The position numbers and the translations under genes were made by a program. The notes under the pieces are model-generated. The model had not been told where the DNA came from. It ran no database searches and saw nothing but the letters and a program-made list of their open reading frames with translations. Source: Paenibacillus tritici (GTDB lineage: Bacteria; Bacillota; Bacilli; Paenibacillales; Paenibacillaceae). Taken from it: a DNA stretch of 64,000 nucleotides. Below are positions 35,641 to 44,184 of this stretch, one piece after another; position 1 is the first letter of the stretch; each line of letters begins with the position of its first letter. The stretch spans positions 62,001 through 126,000 of the forward strand of contig NZ_JABMKX010000011.1 of assembly GCF_013204885.1 (NCBI RefSeq), written 5' to 3'.

Positions 35641-36008
35641 TGTGTAATGAACCGTGTTGGATTATTTATTATATACTTCTTCACAAAACCCGTATTTTGT
35701 ACATATGTATGTAAGAAGACTAACAGCCTTTTGCATCAAGACTTGTCTGTGTTTTTTCGGCTATGCTTGAAGACTTCAAACCCTGCGTTACAGATCAGCC
35801 TTCACTCTAATGGTATGTCACAATTGTTCAGTCAAGGACATAAGCCTTTCGAGCAGTTGCATCCGATCATCCATCACTGTGAAGCAAAAAGAAGCCCCTT
35901 CAGCTAGGCTGAAGGAACTTCTAATTTGATCCAACTGTAATCCTCATCACCTCTTACAAGCTTGATTCTCCTAATCTACGAAAACACGTTACATGCAATT
36001 TTAGTCAG
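35641..36008. other. Gene-free gap of 368 bases
   Basis: No reading frame with a ribosome binding site or recognisable family on either strand. It holds one terminator hairpin near its right end (35885-35921). The rest is AT-rich and may be decayed sequence. Confidence 0.6.
35885..35921 (-). terminator. Rho-independent terminator of the kinase operon
   Basis: Read on the minus strand, GAAGTTCCTTCAG pairs with CTGAAGGGGCTTC and is followed by TTTTT. It closes the operon whose last gene ends at 36009. Confidence 0.8.
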
Positions 36009-37325
36009 CTATTTAAAAGCCCGACTTATTTTAAATTTCAGGATAATTTTGTAATTCTCTTGATCTTCAAATGAAGAGAATTGTCCTATCATTCGATGCA
36101 TAACTTTTTCTATGATTTTTTCACCCAATTTATAACTTTCTACAGATTCATTATTTATTTTTATTTTGTTTTCTACACAAATCACAAAATGATGATCTTC
36201 TACATAAGTTAATAAATTAATTTTTTGTTCTCGATCTGCATACTTTAGTATGTTCGACAGAAAATTATCAAATACACGTCCGATATTTTCCATATCCACA
36301 ATAATTATGACATCCGTAGGGGAAGCATTTACAAGCACCTGAAATCCTTCCGCTCTAAGTACAGCTGTAATATCTGATAATATATCATGAATTGATTCCC
36401 GAACTGAAAGGGTTACTAAGTCTGCCTCCCGCTCTTTATCTAATAAAAAATATGAAAACAGATCGTCTGTACGATTCTTAAGTTGGAGAGCCTTTTGATA
36501 CGCGCTCTCGATTTGATGCCTTGTTTCTACACATAAATCTTCTGGGGTATTACGGGCAAACTCTAAATACATGATGAGAGATGTCAGTGGCGTACGCATA
36601 TCGTGAGACATTTCGGTTGCAAGATTTCTACTCTCATTTTGCAAATTATCTATCCTTTCTAACCGGCCTAAAAATGCTTTACGTAGTTCCTCTATACTTT
36701 CCGCAATCATCGCCAATTCATCATATCCTCGAACCGTTATAGAATAGTCTAATGAGCCGCCTTCAAGGATATGGATTTCATTATTAATTGTGCGCAAATA
36801 TTTGATCCCTCTACGTATTCCAAATAAAACAATGGTTATAAATAACATTGCGGACAGCAATATTTCAAGCATGTAGGCCACATTATAGTAGTGGGAAAAA
36901 TAAAATCCATAGATTGAAACGTTACCTGTCCCATTCTTAAATTGTACTGGGTAAGAGTTCCGACGATCATAATCAGTTTCAGGCTGACTTCCATATGCTC
37001 CTTCGTCATCATCATGGTACAAGGAATCATATTGAAGCACCTGGTTCTGAAATACGTATAATAATAAATTACTCTTCTGACTTTTAATCCAGTCTGAAAA
37101 CGCAATACGATCTGTCGTTGACAGATCGTTTGCTGAAACATATTCCGAAAATTTTTTGGCGTAAACTTGAGATTCGGACTTTAAACGCTCATCAGAAGTA
37201 AAATAATGATCCATAACCCGATTGCTTATGGACTGCAAAAGTAAAAAACAAAGAACACTTATGGTGAGAGCAATAATTATTAAAATTGTCAACTTTTTAG
37301 ATATAGTAAGTTTATGAGTGGCCAA
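36009..37325 (-). CDS. HAMP-containing histidine kinase with degenerate ATP-lid region
   Basis: A 438-residue membrane kinase: helix 1 about residues 12-30, an extracellular loop, helix 2 near LEILLSAMLFITIVLFGIRR, HAMP, then the H-box EMSHDMRTPLTSLIMYLEFA and N-box ENIGRVFDNFLSNILKYAD. After this the expected DxGxG and GxGxG boxes are missing: the region reads VENKIKINNES and YKLGEKIIEKVMHRMIGQF. It overlaps the response regulator by 14 bases. It resembles VanS-type kinases but may have weak kinase activity or work mainly as a phosphatase. Confidence 0.85.
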   Translation of the reverse strand: MATHKLTISKKLTILIIIALTISVLCFLLLQSISNRVMDHYFTSDERLKSESQVYAKKFSEYVSANDLSTTDRIAFSDWIKSQKSNLLLYVFQNQVLQYDSLYHDDDEGAYGSQPETDYDRRNSYPVQFKNGTGNVSIYGFYFSHYYNVAYMLEILLSAMLFITIVLFGIRRGIKYLRTINNEIHILEGGSLDYSITVRGYDELAMIAESIEELRKAFLGRLERIDNLQNESRNLATEMSHDMRTPLTSLIMYLEFARNTPEDLCVETRHQIESAYQKALQLKNRTDDLFSYFLLDKEREADLVTLSVRESIHDILSDITAVLRAEGFQVLVNASPTDVIIIVDMENIGRVFDNFLSNILKYADREQKINLLTYVEDHHFVICVENKIKINNESVESYKLGEKIIEKVMHRMIGQFSSFEDQENYKIILKFKISRAFK

Positions 37326-38007
37326 AACGGTAACCTCTTCCCCATTCCGTTAAGATATACGCTGGTTTTGCTGGATCTTCTTCGATTTTCAATCGTAATT
37401 TTCGGATGTGTACTACTACCGTATTATTTGAACTGTAGAAATAAGGTTCCTTCCAGATACTCTCATAAATATTTTGGGCAGAGAAAATTTTATTTCTCCT
37501 CGTCATCAACAGTTTTAGTAGACCGTACTCCAGATCGGAAAGCTCAATCTTCTGACTGCCTTTCCATACATCGTTAAATTGTTCACTTACTTTTAAGCAT
37601 CCTCCGATAAGAAATGTTTCGCCATAATCCTTTTTATCTTGATAAATCGTATACCTACGCAACAAAGCAATAACTCTTGCCAGAAGCTCCTGCTCAGAAA
37701 AAGGTTTAGTTAAGTAATCATCTCCACCAGCAAGCAAACCTTCCGTTTTGTCCAAAGTTCCGGATTTAGCAGTTAGAAAAAGAATAGGAACATTGTATCG
37801 TTCTCTGATTCGTATACAAGTCTCCAGTCCGTTTATTCCAGGCATCATAATATCCAGAATCACCAAATCCAATGACTCATTTACTAATTCAATTCCCTGT
37901 TCTCCATCTTTAGCTGATGATACTTCATAACCTTCACGGACAAGAGACATACGTAGCAGATCACGAATTTCCTGATCATCTTCAACCACTAAAATCCGGC
38001 TTGTCAT
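37312..38007 (-). CDS. OmpR family response regulator
   Basis: A 231-residue regulator: receiver with ILVVEDDQEIRDLL and phosphoacceptor LVILDIMMPGINGLE, the conserved lysine in YLTKPFS, then a winged-helix DNA-binding domain with VVVHIRKLRLKIEEDPAKPA. VanR/PhoP-like. Lies between the exported deiminase-like gene (upstream, 26 bases) and its kinase (downstream, overlapping), forming one operon. Confidence 0.93.
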   Translation of the reverse strand: MTSRILVVEDDQEIRDLLRMSLVREGYEVSSAKDGEQGIELVNESLDLVILDIMMPGINGLETCIRIRERYNVPILFLTAKSGTLDKTEGLLAGGDDYLTKPFSEQELLARVIALLRRYTIYQDKKDYGETFLIGGCLKVSEQFNDVWKGSQKIELSDLEYGLLKLLMTRRNKIFSAQNIYESIWKEPYFYSSNNTVVVHIRKLRLKIEEDPAKPAYILTEWGRGYRFGHS

Positions 38008-38033
38008 AGTTCACCTCATACTTGATTTAACTT

Positions 38034-39158
38034 TTAGCTATCCGTGCGAAGCAATGGCTGGGTACTGCAACGGAAAGCTCCGCCGAAAGAACGAGAAATT
38101 TTGTAATCAATATATTCTACTTTGATTCCTCTTATCTCAAGCTCTTTTCCAATTGTGCTTTTGAATGCAATGTCCGTAACATATACTTTGCTACTGATTG
38201 GCAATCCATTTACTGCCAAATCCTGAGCATCCTTGTAACTCACTTTGATTTTGTCCCACTTTTTAAGTTCTTCCGGGAGCCCATTGGCTAACGAATCCAT
38301 GCTAACAATCATTAATCCATCTCTTACAAAACTGATAGCACAATCCAGGTGCAATGTGCCAGGTTCTAGCTTCACCTCAACCACCTTATAACCTGATGGT
38401 GTCAAATAGTTTCTGAGCCAATCAATACCGGCTTTGTTTGAAGCTAGACCAGAATTACCGACGAATACAGTCTTTCCATACACGAGGATATCTCCACCTT
38501 CAAGGTAAGGACCGGCAGCAGAGTTGATTCCTTTAGAAACGTCTGGTTGTGGGACAGCTACATGCGGAACTTTATTTTGGGCTGCTTCCTTATCCAGTAT
38601 ACTTCTAACAGGTAAAACCTCAAGTCTCCGGTAAGCCGATTTAAATGAACCTTCAATTAGATGATTTCCGATTGTGAAGAATGGATCTCTAACAAAGAAA
38701 TTAGTTACTCCTTCGCCACCTGTAATGCCATCTTTCACAGCCCCTAGTTGTTTTTCTTTTTCAGTTAAAAGGCGTGGACGTTGAATCTCAACCCCGTATT
38801 TTTCAAGAACCTTTTTAAGGTCTTCTCGCTCTTTTTCCCACTTTTTCTGTGCCTCTGCCGGATCCGTATTCATTATAGACATGCCTCCTTCAGGCATAGG
38901 CATGTCTCCTTCTGGAAAATCATCAAAATTGAAATGCATAAAAGCTTCAGATTGTGTCAATACAACTCTTTTTAGCGTGGCGAATTCACTCTCTACATAT
39001 ACATTGTTTTTCTTGCTTTTTGTAGTCACAGTCCCATTCACTTCCGTAACTTTATTAACTTTAGACACACCAGTCGCCCCTGCCCCTGGTAATATGCTAG
39101 TTACCAGTACAATTGATAATGCTGTTGATCCAACCCACTTCCAACTCTTTTTTTTCAT
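38034..39158 (-). CDS. Exported arginine/agmatine deiminase-like (amidinotransferase superfamily) enzyme
   Basis: A 374-residue protein with a signal peptide (about residues 1-28, ending GAGATG). The mature part has the guanidine-modifying enzyme features: FVRDPFFTIGNHLIEG, the acidic LEGGDILVYG, LHLDCAISF (His-Asp) and the catalytic cysteine in FRCSTQPLLR near the C-terminus. Family members hydrolyse or transfer amidino groups of arginine, agmatine or methylarginines. Secretion is unusual for this family. Start at ATG 39158 behind GGAGGG. First gene of an operon with a response regulator and kinase. Confidence 0.82.
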   Translation of the reverse strand: MKKKSWKWVGSTALSIVLVTSILPGAGATGVSKVNKVTEVNGTVTTKSKKNNVYVESEFATLKRVVLTQSEAFMHFNFDDFPEGDMPMPEGGMSIMNTDPAEAQKKWEKEREDLKKVLEKYGVEIQRPRLLTEKEKQLGAVKDGITGGEGVTNFFVRDPFFTIGNHLIEGSFKSAYRRLEVLPVRSILDKEAAQNKVPHVAVPQPDVSKGINSAAGPYLEGGDILVYGKTVFVGNSGLASNKAGIDWLRNYLTPSGYKVVEVKLEPGTLHLDCAISFVRDGLMIVSMDSLANGLPEELKKWDKIKVSYKDAQDLAVNGLPISSKVYVTDIAFKSTIGKELEIRGIKVEYIDYKISRSFGGAFRCSTQPLLRTDS

Positions 39159-39283
39159 ATTAATGCCCTCCAATTTGTTTTATTGCTTACAGATTGAATT
39201 ATGGAGAGCAATTCTTAACAGTTTATGAAGGCATACTATTTTAATTTAAGCAGGGTGGGATTCGGATATATTAACAAAAAAAG

Positions 39284-39353
39284 TTCAGAATGACCGCGAC
39301 CCGCTGGTGCTCAGGCAAACTTTGTACCGCCAGCCTGACCTTATCATTCTGAA
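39284..39353 (-). terminator. Rho-independent terminator of the sigma factor gene
   Basis: On the minus strand TTCAGAATGA (39344-39353) pairs with TCATTCTGAA (39284-39293), with a further internal stem, and is followed by CTTTTTTTG. Confidence 0.8.
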
Positions 39354-39378
39354 GCCGTTTATAGAATATGTTAGTTTG

Positions 39379-41355
39379 TCAGTAAAAAGTATTTTCGTAT
39401 AACTTCCCCGTATGCGCATCAAGCACTTCGGGCGTCCTCTCGTGCTCGTTACCAATCATTCGATACACTAGTTCGTACTGGGCCTCTTCCGCCCTAGCAT
39501 TGTGCATCCGTTCCCATTGCAGACGCAGCTTGGCCTGTGCCGTCCATCGGAGGATGGCTGTCTGGGAATCAAATGAAGGCACGGTCTCCAGCTTCTTTAA
39601 CTGTTCTGGCCTTATGGAGGGGGACATCAAACTTTTGACCCTCCCATTAGAGCGGTCAACCGCTAGTTGATAGCATTCATCCCTGACAGGTACGTCTTGA
39701 ACATATACACCAAAGCGAATGATTTCCAAACGAGCTTCGTCGTCGGTCTCTTCAGTTAGAAGCTTGAGATATGGCAACATTTCGGCTGATAGTCCTCGGA
39801 CATAGTCCATAGCTACTTCTATACATGCGTCTCGATCCCAGGTTAATGGAGCTAGTTGATCTGGCTTACCATGCGAAACAAAGTCAATCAGTTGTCCGGT
39901 TTGACTGTCTACTCGCGCCTTGACCGCTCCCTCCATCTGCTCAGCCCAATAGGTCTTCCAAGACCGGTCATTCTTGGCTGGACGCTCTTCATTCTGTTGC
40001 TTCCACACCATTAACTTGGTGTTCGAGCCAATATTGTCGTCTTGTACTAACTGAAATTGGTCGTTGACTACGCCAATCCACTCTTCTAGGCTTCGTGCGG
40101 GCGGGAACTCACCTGGCCACTCGTCCAGAGTTCTTGGGTCATAGGGGACAACTTCTGCCCTATAGGCTGTCGGAACTTCCTCCTGTGATGATGCAGTATA
40201 GATTAGTCCTCTACTTCGGGGGGCGTAAACAAGATGGACCTGATCGTCACCATCCGTGTACACGGCTTTGTCCAATACGCAATATTCCACATGTAGCAAA
40301 AAATTCGCCTTCATACACGCCATCAGTTCCTCTTCTGGTGTGATCATGGTTGGGAGTGCTGGCCCTGGAACGGTTCCGTAGTACCTAAATCCGACCACGC
40401 GACCGCTGGGGTGAACCAAGATCATGCATCCCGTCTCAGGAAGCGGCAGCCCCATCGCCTTCTGCTGTCGTGTGTACCCAAACATCCCTTCCATCCACTC
40501 CATCTCACAATACGGAAAATCACGCAGTGCGCCGGGATAATGATCTTCCAGGAATTGCTCTGCCTGCTGTTTGAGCTCCTCCTCAGATATCCGTGTCTCG
40601 TTGTCCAATGAGGCCCAGGAAATGGCATAGTCTAGCAAGTTGCCGTCCCTGGAGAGCGTGGCAGAAACGGCGTCATCACTCCCCGTTTTCACCCATAAGA
40701 ATCCCGCTTCTCCCTTGCTTGTTCCCCTCATGGTGTTCTCTTGATAGTCATTGACGATCAGATCATAATCCGGTGAAACGGCAAAATGGTGCTCTGCCTG
40801 TTGTCTTAACTGCAGGCGTAATGTATTCAGGTCTCGTTCGAGAAAATCTTGAGCCATTTCGTTGCGCAAATGTTCCAGCCCCTTCCGTAATTGTGTTTTT
40901 ACAGTACCTAATGGCATATCCAGGAGATGGGCGATTTGCTGCTGGGTCAGGTCCTTCTTATATTTTAAGAACAGGAGCTGACGCAGCTTCGGATTCAGAC
41001 TGGCCAATGCACGCTCCAGATCCAGGGTTTGATCGATATCATTAACGACCAATGGCTCTTGCGCCTGCGGGTCTTCGCTCAGGTGAACACGCTTGGATTT
41101 CTCCAAATGATTGAGCGCCCGATTCACCACAATTCTGGTAAGCCAGCTCTCAAACGCTTCGGCTTGCTGCAACGTTTGCAGTGACTCATAAGCCTTAAGC
41201 AGGGCATCCTGAACGATATCCTCCGCATCTTTGGACTCCCGTACATAATGGCGAGCCACTCGGTGCAGCTTATCCGTTCGATCCTTTATAAGAGAAACGA
41301 AGGCATCGTGATCTCCGTTTTGTGCGGCGTTGATTTGTTGCTGTGCATCGATCAT
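39379..41355 (-). CDS. ECF sigma factor fused to a YcdB/PepSY-like C-terminal region
   Basis: A 658-residue fusion. Residues 1-175 are a sigma-70 ECF factor: sigma2 with DAEDIVQDALLKAYESLQ and SWLTRIVVNRALNHLEK, sigma4 with LDLERALASLNPKLRQLLFL and LTQQQIAHLLDMPLGTVKTQ. The remaining 480 residues carry two copies of a region resembling the YcdB/YcdC (DUF4901) repeats, e.g. VKARVDSQTGQLIDFVSHG. No membrane segment is seen, unlike the usual separate anti-sigma or secreted YcdB proteins. Start behind AGGAGGTGA. It may be a self-regulated sigma factor. Confidence 0.85.
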   Translation of the reverse strand: MIDAQQQINAAQNGDHDAFVSLIKDRTDKLHRVARHYVRESKDAEDIVQDALLKAYESLQTLQQAEAFESWLTRIVVNRALNHLEKSKRVHLSEDPQAQEPLVVNDIDQTLDLERALASLNPKLRQLLFLKYKKDLTQQQIAHLLDMPLGTVKTQLRKGLEHLRNEMAQDFLERDLNTLRLQLRQQAEHHFAVSPDYDLIVNDYQENTMRGTSKGEAGFLWVKTGSDDAVSATLSRDGNLLDYAISWASLDNETRISEEELKQQAEQFLEDHYPGALRDFPYCEMEWMEGMFGYTRQQKAMGLPLPETGCMILVHPSGRVVGFRYYGTVPGPALPTMITPEEELMACMKANFLLHVEYCVLDKAVYTDGDDQVHLVYAPRSRGLIYTASSQEEVPTAYRAEVVPYDPRTLDEWPGEFPPARSLEEWIGVVNDQFQLVQDDNIGSNTKLMVWKQQNEERPAKNDRSWKTYWAEQMEGAVKARVDSQTGQLIDFVSHGKPDQLAPLTWDRDACIEVAMDYVRGLSAEMLPYLKLLTEETDDEARLEIIRFGVYVQDVPVRDECYQLAVDRSNGRVKSLMSPSIRPEQLKKLETVPSFDSQTAILRWTAQAKLRLQWERMHNARAEEAQYELVYRMIGNEHERTPEVLDAHTGKLYENTFY

Positions 41356-41436
41356 TGTCGTTCACCTCCTGTTATATAGACAGCTAACTCGGGGGTTTGG
41401 ATTTAATTAATGTAACATTATTCTGGAACTGACCGA

Positions 41437-41610
41437 TCAAGTGACCACCCGCATGCGGCAAGCACGGGTGCCAAAGAGTACGTCACTCTTGGCGTGTTCC
41501 TGCTGAAGCTCCTTCATCCACTGAAGCAGTTCTTCCAGCACGGTACGGGTATTGGAGAACTCACAAGTCCTTTCCCGTTCGATCCCCCGGTAGTCGATGG
41601 CGCGAGCGAG
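41437..41610 (-). pseudogene. Remnant of an IS110 family transposase
   Basis: A minus-strand open fragment encodes LARAIDYRGIERERTCEFSN followed by EELLQWMKELQQEH and SDVLFG, matching the N-terminal DEDD-domain part of IS110 transposases just before their GMEPTGHYW block. There it changes to an unrelated sequence and stops. It has no start codon and is truncated at both ends, a dead relic in the gap between the sigma factor and the biosynthetic operon. Confidence 0.7.
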
Positions 41611-41659
41611 CTAGAAATTGGAATTTAAATTAGATGTTTATCAAATCGGCAATAGTACT

Positions 41660-41702
41660 ATGTTCTTGTCCACTGACATCACCTGTTGGTTGACAAGAAC
41701 AT
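41660..41702. repeat. Perfect 11-bp inverted repeat
   Basis: ATGTTCTTGTC (41660-41670) and GACAAGAACAT (41692-41702), with a third partial copy TGACAAGAACC just after 41713. Could be a mobile-element end or a protein-binding site. Confidence 0.5.
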
Positions 41703-41740
41703 GATGTCATAAATGACAAGAACCTTATCCCATTCCCGAC

Positions 41741-41775
41741 AGCAAACAAGCGGATTTTCTATCCGCTTGTTTGCT
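41741..41775. terminator. Terminator hairpin at the end of the biosynthetic operon
   Basis: AGCAAACAAGCGGAT (41741-41755) pairs perfectly over 15 bp with ATCCGCTTGTTTGCT (41761-41775). It lies 54 bases past the last gene of the operon. Confidence 0.8.
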
Positions 41776-41828
41776 TTACCTATTTTTCTTCATTATTTTT
41801 CCCATGCCGTTTCGGATTCATTCTCTAT

Positions 41829-42881
41829 TCATAAGTTACTAACCTCAGTTGCCATTTTCATCGTCTGGACCATGTTATATTCTTTCTTCACAATCTCTTC
41901 GAGTTTTACGATAGCTTGATCATGAACACGATTAGATACGATCATTTTAATAACTGTCGTTCTATAAATTTCCCATAAATGACTTAGTTCCACGCTTTGT
42001 TCTGCTAACTTCTTATAGAGATTTGTATGGGACGATTTATCTTCTAGTAACTTAAAAAGCCTGTTATTCTTCTTATGATTCTGTGCAAAAGAACTGCTTC
42101 TCAAGGCAAATATGCTAGTATCGTTCAAATTACCTACAAGCTCTTCGAATTCCTCTACATAATCGGTCAACGCTTTTAGTCCCAACTGATAATTAAGACC
42201 ATATTGCTCAAGAAAAACGACTTTATCATCCAATAGATTGCTTCTGAGTTCTGAGATAAACGAGTCCTGTACTGAAAATTCATGGTTAAAATTCCTTATC
42301 GATCCTTCATGCACAGAAACCATTATGAATCTGACTTTTTTGCCGCTTGTCATTAGATATTGGGTAGATTCCATAATGACTTCAAGTGGAGTTTGATAAT
42401 CGTGCATTCGCCCTGGAGATAAACAATCTTCAATTACTGTGTATGCATCCCCACTCGCACATTTTTCATGAATAAATGTCGGATGGATAAAATGTATTTT
42501 TCCGGATTCTCTTCCACTGGAATAAAAAAAGCGGTCCACATCGAAAAAGACATATTTCTTCTTGTCTAAAGCGCTTTGAATCATCTCATCCAGGAAAGGT
42601 ATATCAGATTGCTCAAGAAGCTGATCCTCAAAGCGAAGATAATGATAGAGCTGTTCAGTGTTATATTGAACTTTCGGCAGCATTAATCCTTGATGAAGCA
42701 AGCTTTCAAAATTGTCTTCGGGGAATGTCTGGTTGATGATTTTTTTCCAGTACTGCGTTTTAAAAGTCAGAGGCAGCTTCTCGAACGATGAATGATGACT
42801 AATGAGAATCGACATCAAGTTATTATTGACGCAATCAAGCCATATGTCATTATAAGGAAAAATCCGATGGGTAGGCGTCAC
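41829..42881 (-). CDS. BtrH-like papain-fold protein (acyltransferase candidate), last gene of the biosynthetic operon
   Basis: A 350-residue protein starting at GTG. The opening RIFPYNDIWLDCVNNNLMSI resembles the BtrH N-terminal domain, with candidate catalytic Cys17. A later block IHFIHPTFIHEKCASGDAYT then EDCLSPGR could supply the histidine and aspartate. The C-terminal half is helical. BtrH in butirosin biosynthesis moves an acyl chain from a carrier protein to an amine; by analogy this may do so for the present product. It is more AT-rich than the rest of the operon. Moderate certainty on the fold, low on substrate. Confidence 0.6.
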   Translation of the reverse strand: MTPTHRIFPYNDIWLDCVNNNLMSILISHHSSFEKLPLTFKTQYWKKIINQTFPEDNFESLLHQGLMLPKVQYNTEQLYHYLRFEDQLLEQSDIPFLDEMIQSALDKKKYVFFDVDRFFYSSGRESGKIHFIHPTFIHEKCASGDAYTVIEDCLSPGRMHDYQTPLEVIMESTQYLMTSGKKVRFIMVSVHEGSIRNFNHEFSVQDSFISELRSNLLDDKVVFLEQYGLNYQLGLKALTDYVEEFEELVGNLNDTSIFALRSSSFAQNHKKNNRLFKLLEDKSSHTNLYKKLAEQSVELSHLWEIYRTTVIKMIVSNRVHDQAIVKLEEIVKKEYNMVQTMKMATEVSNL

Positions 42882-42912
42882 ATGATCAACTCCCTATGAT
42901 GAACTCACTTAT

Positions 42913-44184
42913 TTAGGTTGATAGCCAGCTCACATCATTTAACGTACCGTCAGGGCGAAGAATAACTTCCTTCGGAAGAGCATGAGACAGAAAATGAACA
43001 TTGCCGCAGGTTAAGCCATATGCCCCCACATGGGGAAACGCGATCCAATCCCCCGGCTCTAGAGGGGGGAGCATGACGCTGCCTTGCAGCACATCTGCGG
43101 GAGTGCACAATTTACCGCAAACATTGTAGGAGATTCGACCTTCCCCTTCACCGGATTCGTATAGCTTGCGCTCCCCCGCCTTCCAAAGCTGAAGAGGCAG
43201 AGGCTGCTTGAAACTTCGTCCCATCAGGCTTGAAAAAGCCCGATGGTGGGTTCCCCCATCGACAATGGCGAAGGCTTTGCCTTTGGAGAGCTTGGTGTAC
43301 AGCACTCTGACCGCATAAATCCCCATAGTTGCGGCAATTCGTCGCCCTGATTCTACGAATACCATTTCCAATTCCAGATCCCGGTTGCGCTCTAACTCCC
43401 CGGCAAGATACGCCCCGAAAGCTTCGACAGGAAACGGCTCATCGCCTTCAAACATGGGAACGCCGAAACCGCCGCCGAGCCCTAAGCATCGAAGCTGCAG
43501 GCCGAATTGGTTTTGCACCTGCCGGGTGAGACCGAACATCATCGGCACGCTCTCCCGATAAAAGTCGAGGTGAAAATTTTGCGTGCCCTGGTACGTATGC
43601 AATCCGATCAGCTCTAGCCCTTCAAGGGTAATGGCGGTTTGCACCGCTTCATTAATTTCACTGTCGTCGATGCCAAACTGGGAGGCAAGTCCGACCGATG
43701 ACATACGCGAGCCTTTGGCTCCAGTAGACAAATTGACCCTTAACATAACGGGAGCGGCAATACCAAGCGCAACAGCTTCATCGTGAATGACGAATAGCTC
43801 CGGGATGGACTCCGCATTAATCGCGTAGATCCCATGGCGAAGCACATGATGAATCTCGTCCGCACTTTTGCCCGGTCCGGTAAACACGATGCTGTTCGGA
43901 TTTACCCCGTTAGAGCGGGCAATCTCATATTCCCCAACCGATGCGACTTCGATCGGCGAACCCCAGCTGTTGATGAGACGACATACCTCCGGATTGGGGT
44001 TGACTTTCATGGAATAATATAGCGTCACATCCTTGGGTAAAGCGTCTCGCAGCGAAAAATAATCGGAGGCCAGCTTTCCCTCGTCATATACATAAACGGG
44101 TGATCCAAACTGCTCGACTGCTTCTAGCCAAAAGGGTTGGCTCACTTCCTGCTGATTAGACAGTCGTTGTGAAACCATAGTCAT
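42913..44184 (-). CDS. BtrK-like fold-III PLP-dependent decarboxylase
   Basis: A 423-residue alanine-racemase-fold decarboxylase. The PLP lysine is K60 in YYSMKVNPNP. Other hallmarks are IEVASVGEYEIARSNG, IVFTGPGKSADE, the phosphate-binding LGLGGGFGVP, VESGRR, and the second-subunit cysteine in CGKLCTPADVL followed by HVGAYGLT. The pattern agrees well with BtrK, which decarboxylates glutamate while it is bound to the BtrI carrier, and less well with free-substrate LysA. Start at 44184 behind GGAGGGGAGC, overlapping the ATP-grasp stop (ATGA). I infer that it decarboxylates a carrier-bound amino acid. Confidence 0.85.
   Translation of the reverse strand: MTMVSQRLSNQQEVSQPFWLEAVEQFGSPVYVYDEGKLASDYFSLRDALPKDVTLYYSMKVNPNPEVCRLINSWGSPIEVASVGEYEIARSNGVNPNSIVFTGPGKSADEIHHVLRHGIYAINAESIPELFVIHDEAVALGIAAPVMLRVNLSTGAKGSRMSSVGLASQFGIDDSEINEAVQTAITLEGLELIGLHTYQGTQNFHLDFYRESVPMMFGLTRQVQNQFGLQLRCLGLGGGFGVPMFEGDEPFPVEAFGAYLAGELERNRDLELEMVFVESGRRIAATMGIYAVRVLYTKLSKGKAFAIVDGGTHHRAFSSLMGRSFKQPLPLQLWKAGERKLYESGEGEGRISYNVCGKLCTPADVLQGSVMLPPLEPGDWIAFPHVGAYGLTCGNVHFLSHALPKEVILRPDGTLNDVSWLST

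Noticed and set aside
35647..35907. 86-codon plus-strand frame after the GNAT gene
   Set aside because: No ribosome binding site, no family resemblance, and it runs through the terminator of the opposite operon.
42913..44184. Diaminopimelate decarboxylase (LysA) for lysine biosynthesis
   Set aside because: Sequence blocks agree better with BtrK-type carrier-bound decarboxylases, and the gene lies within a biosynthetic operon.
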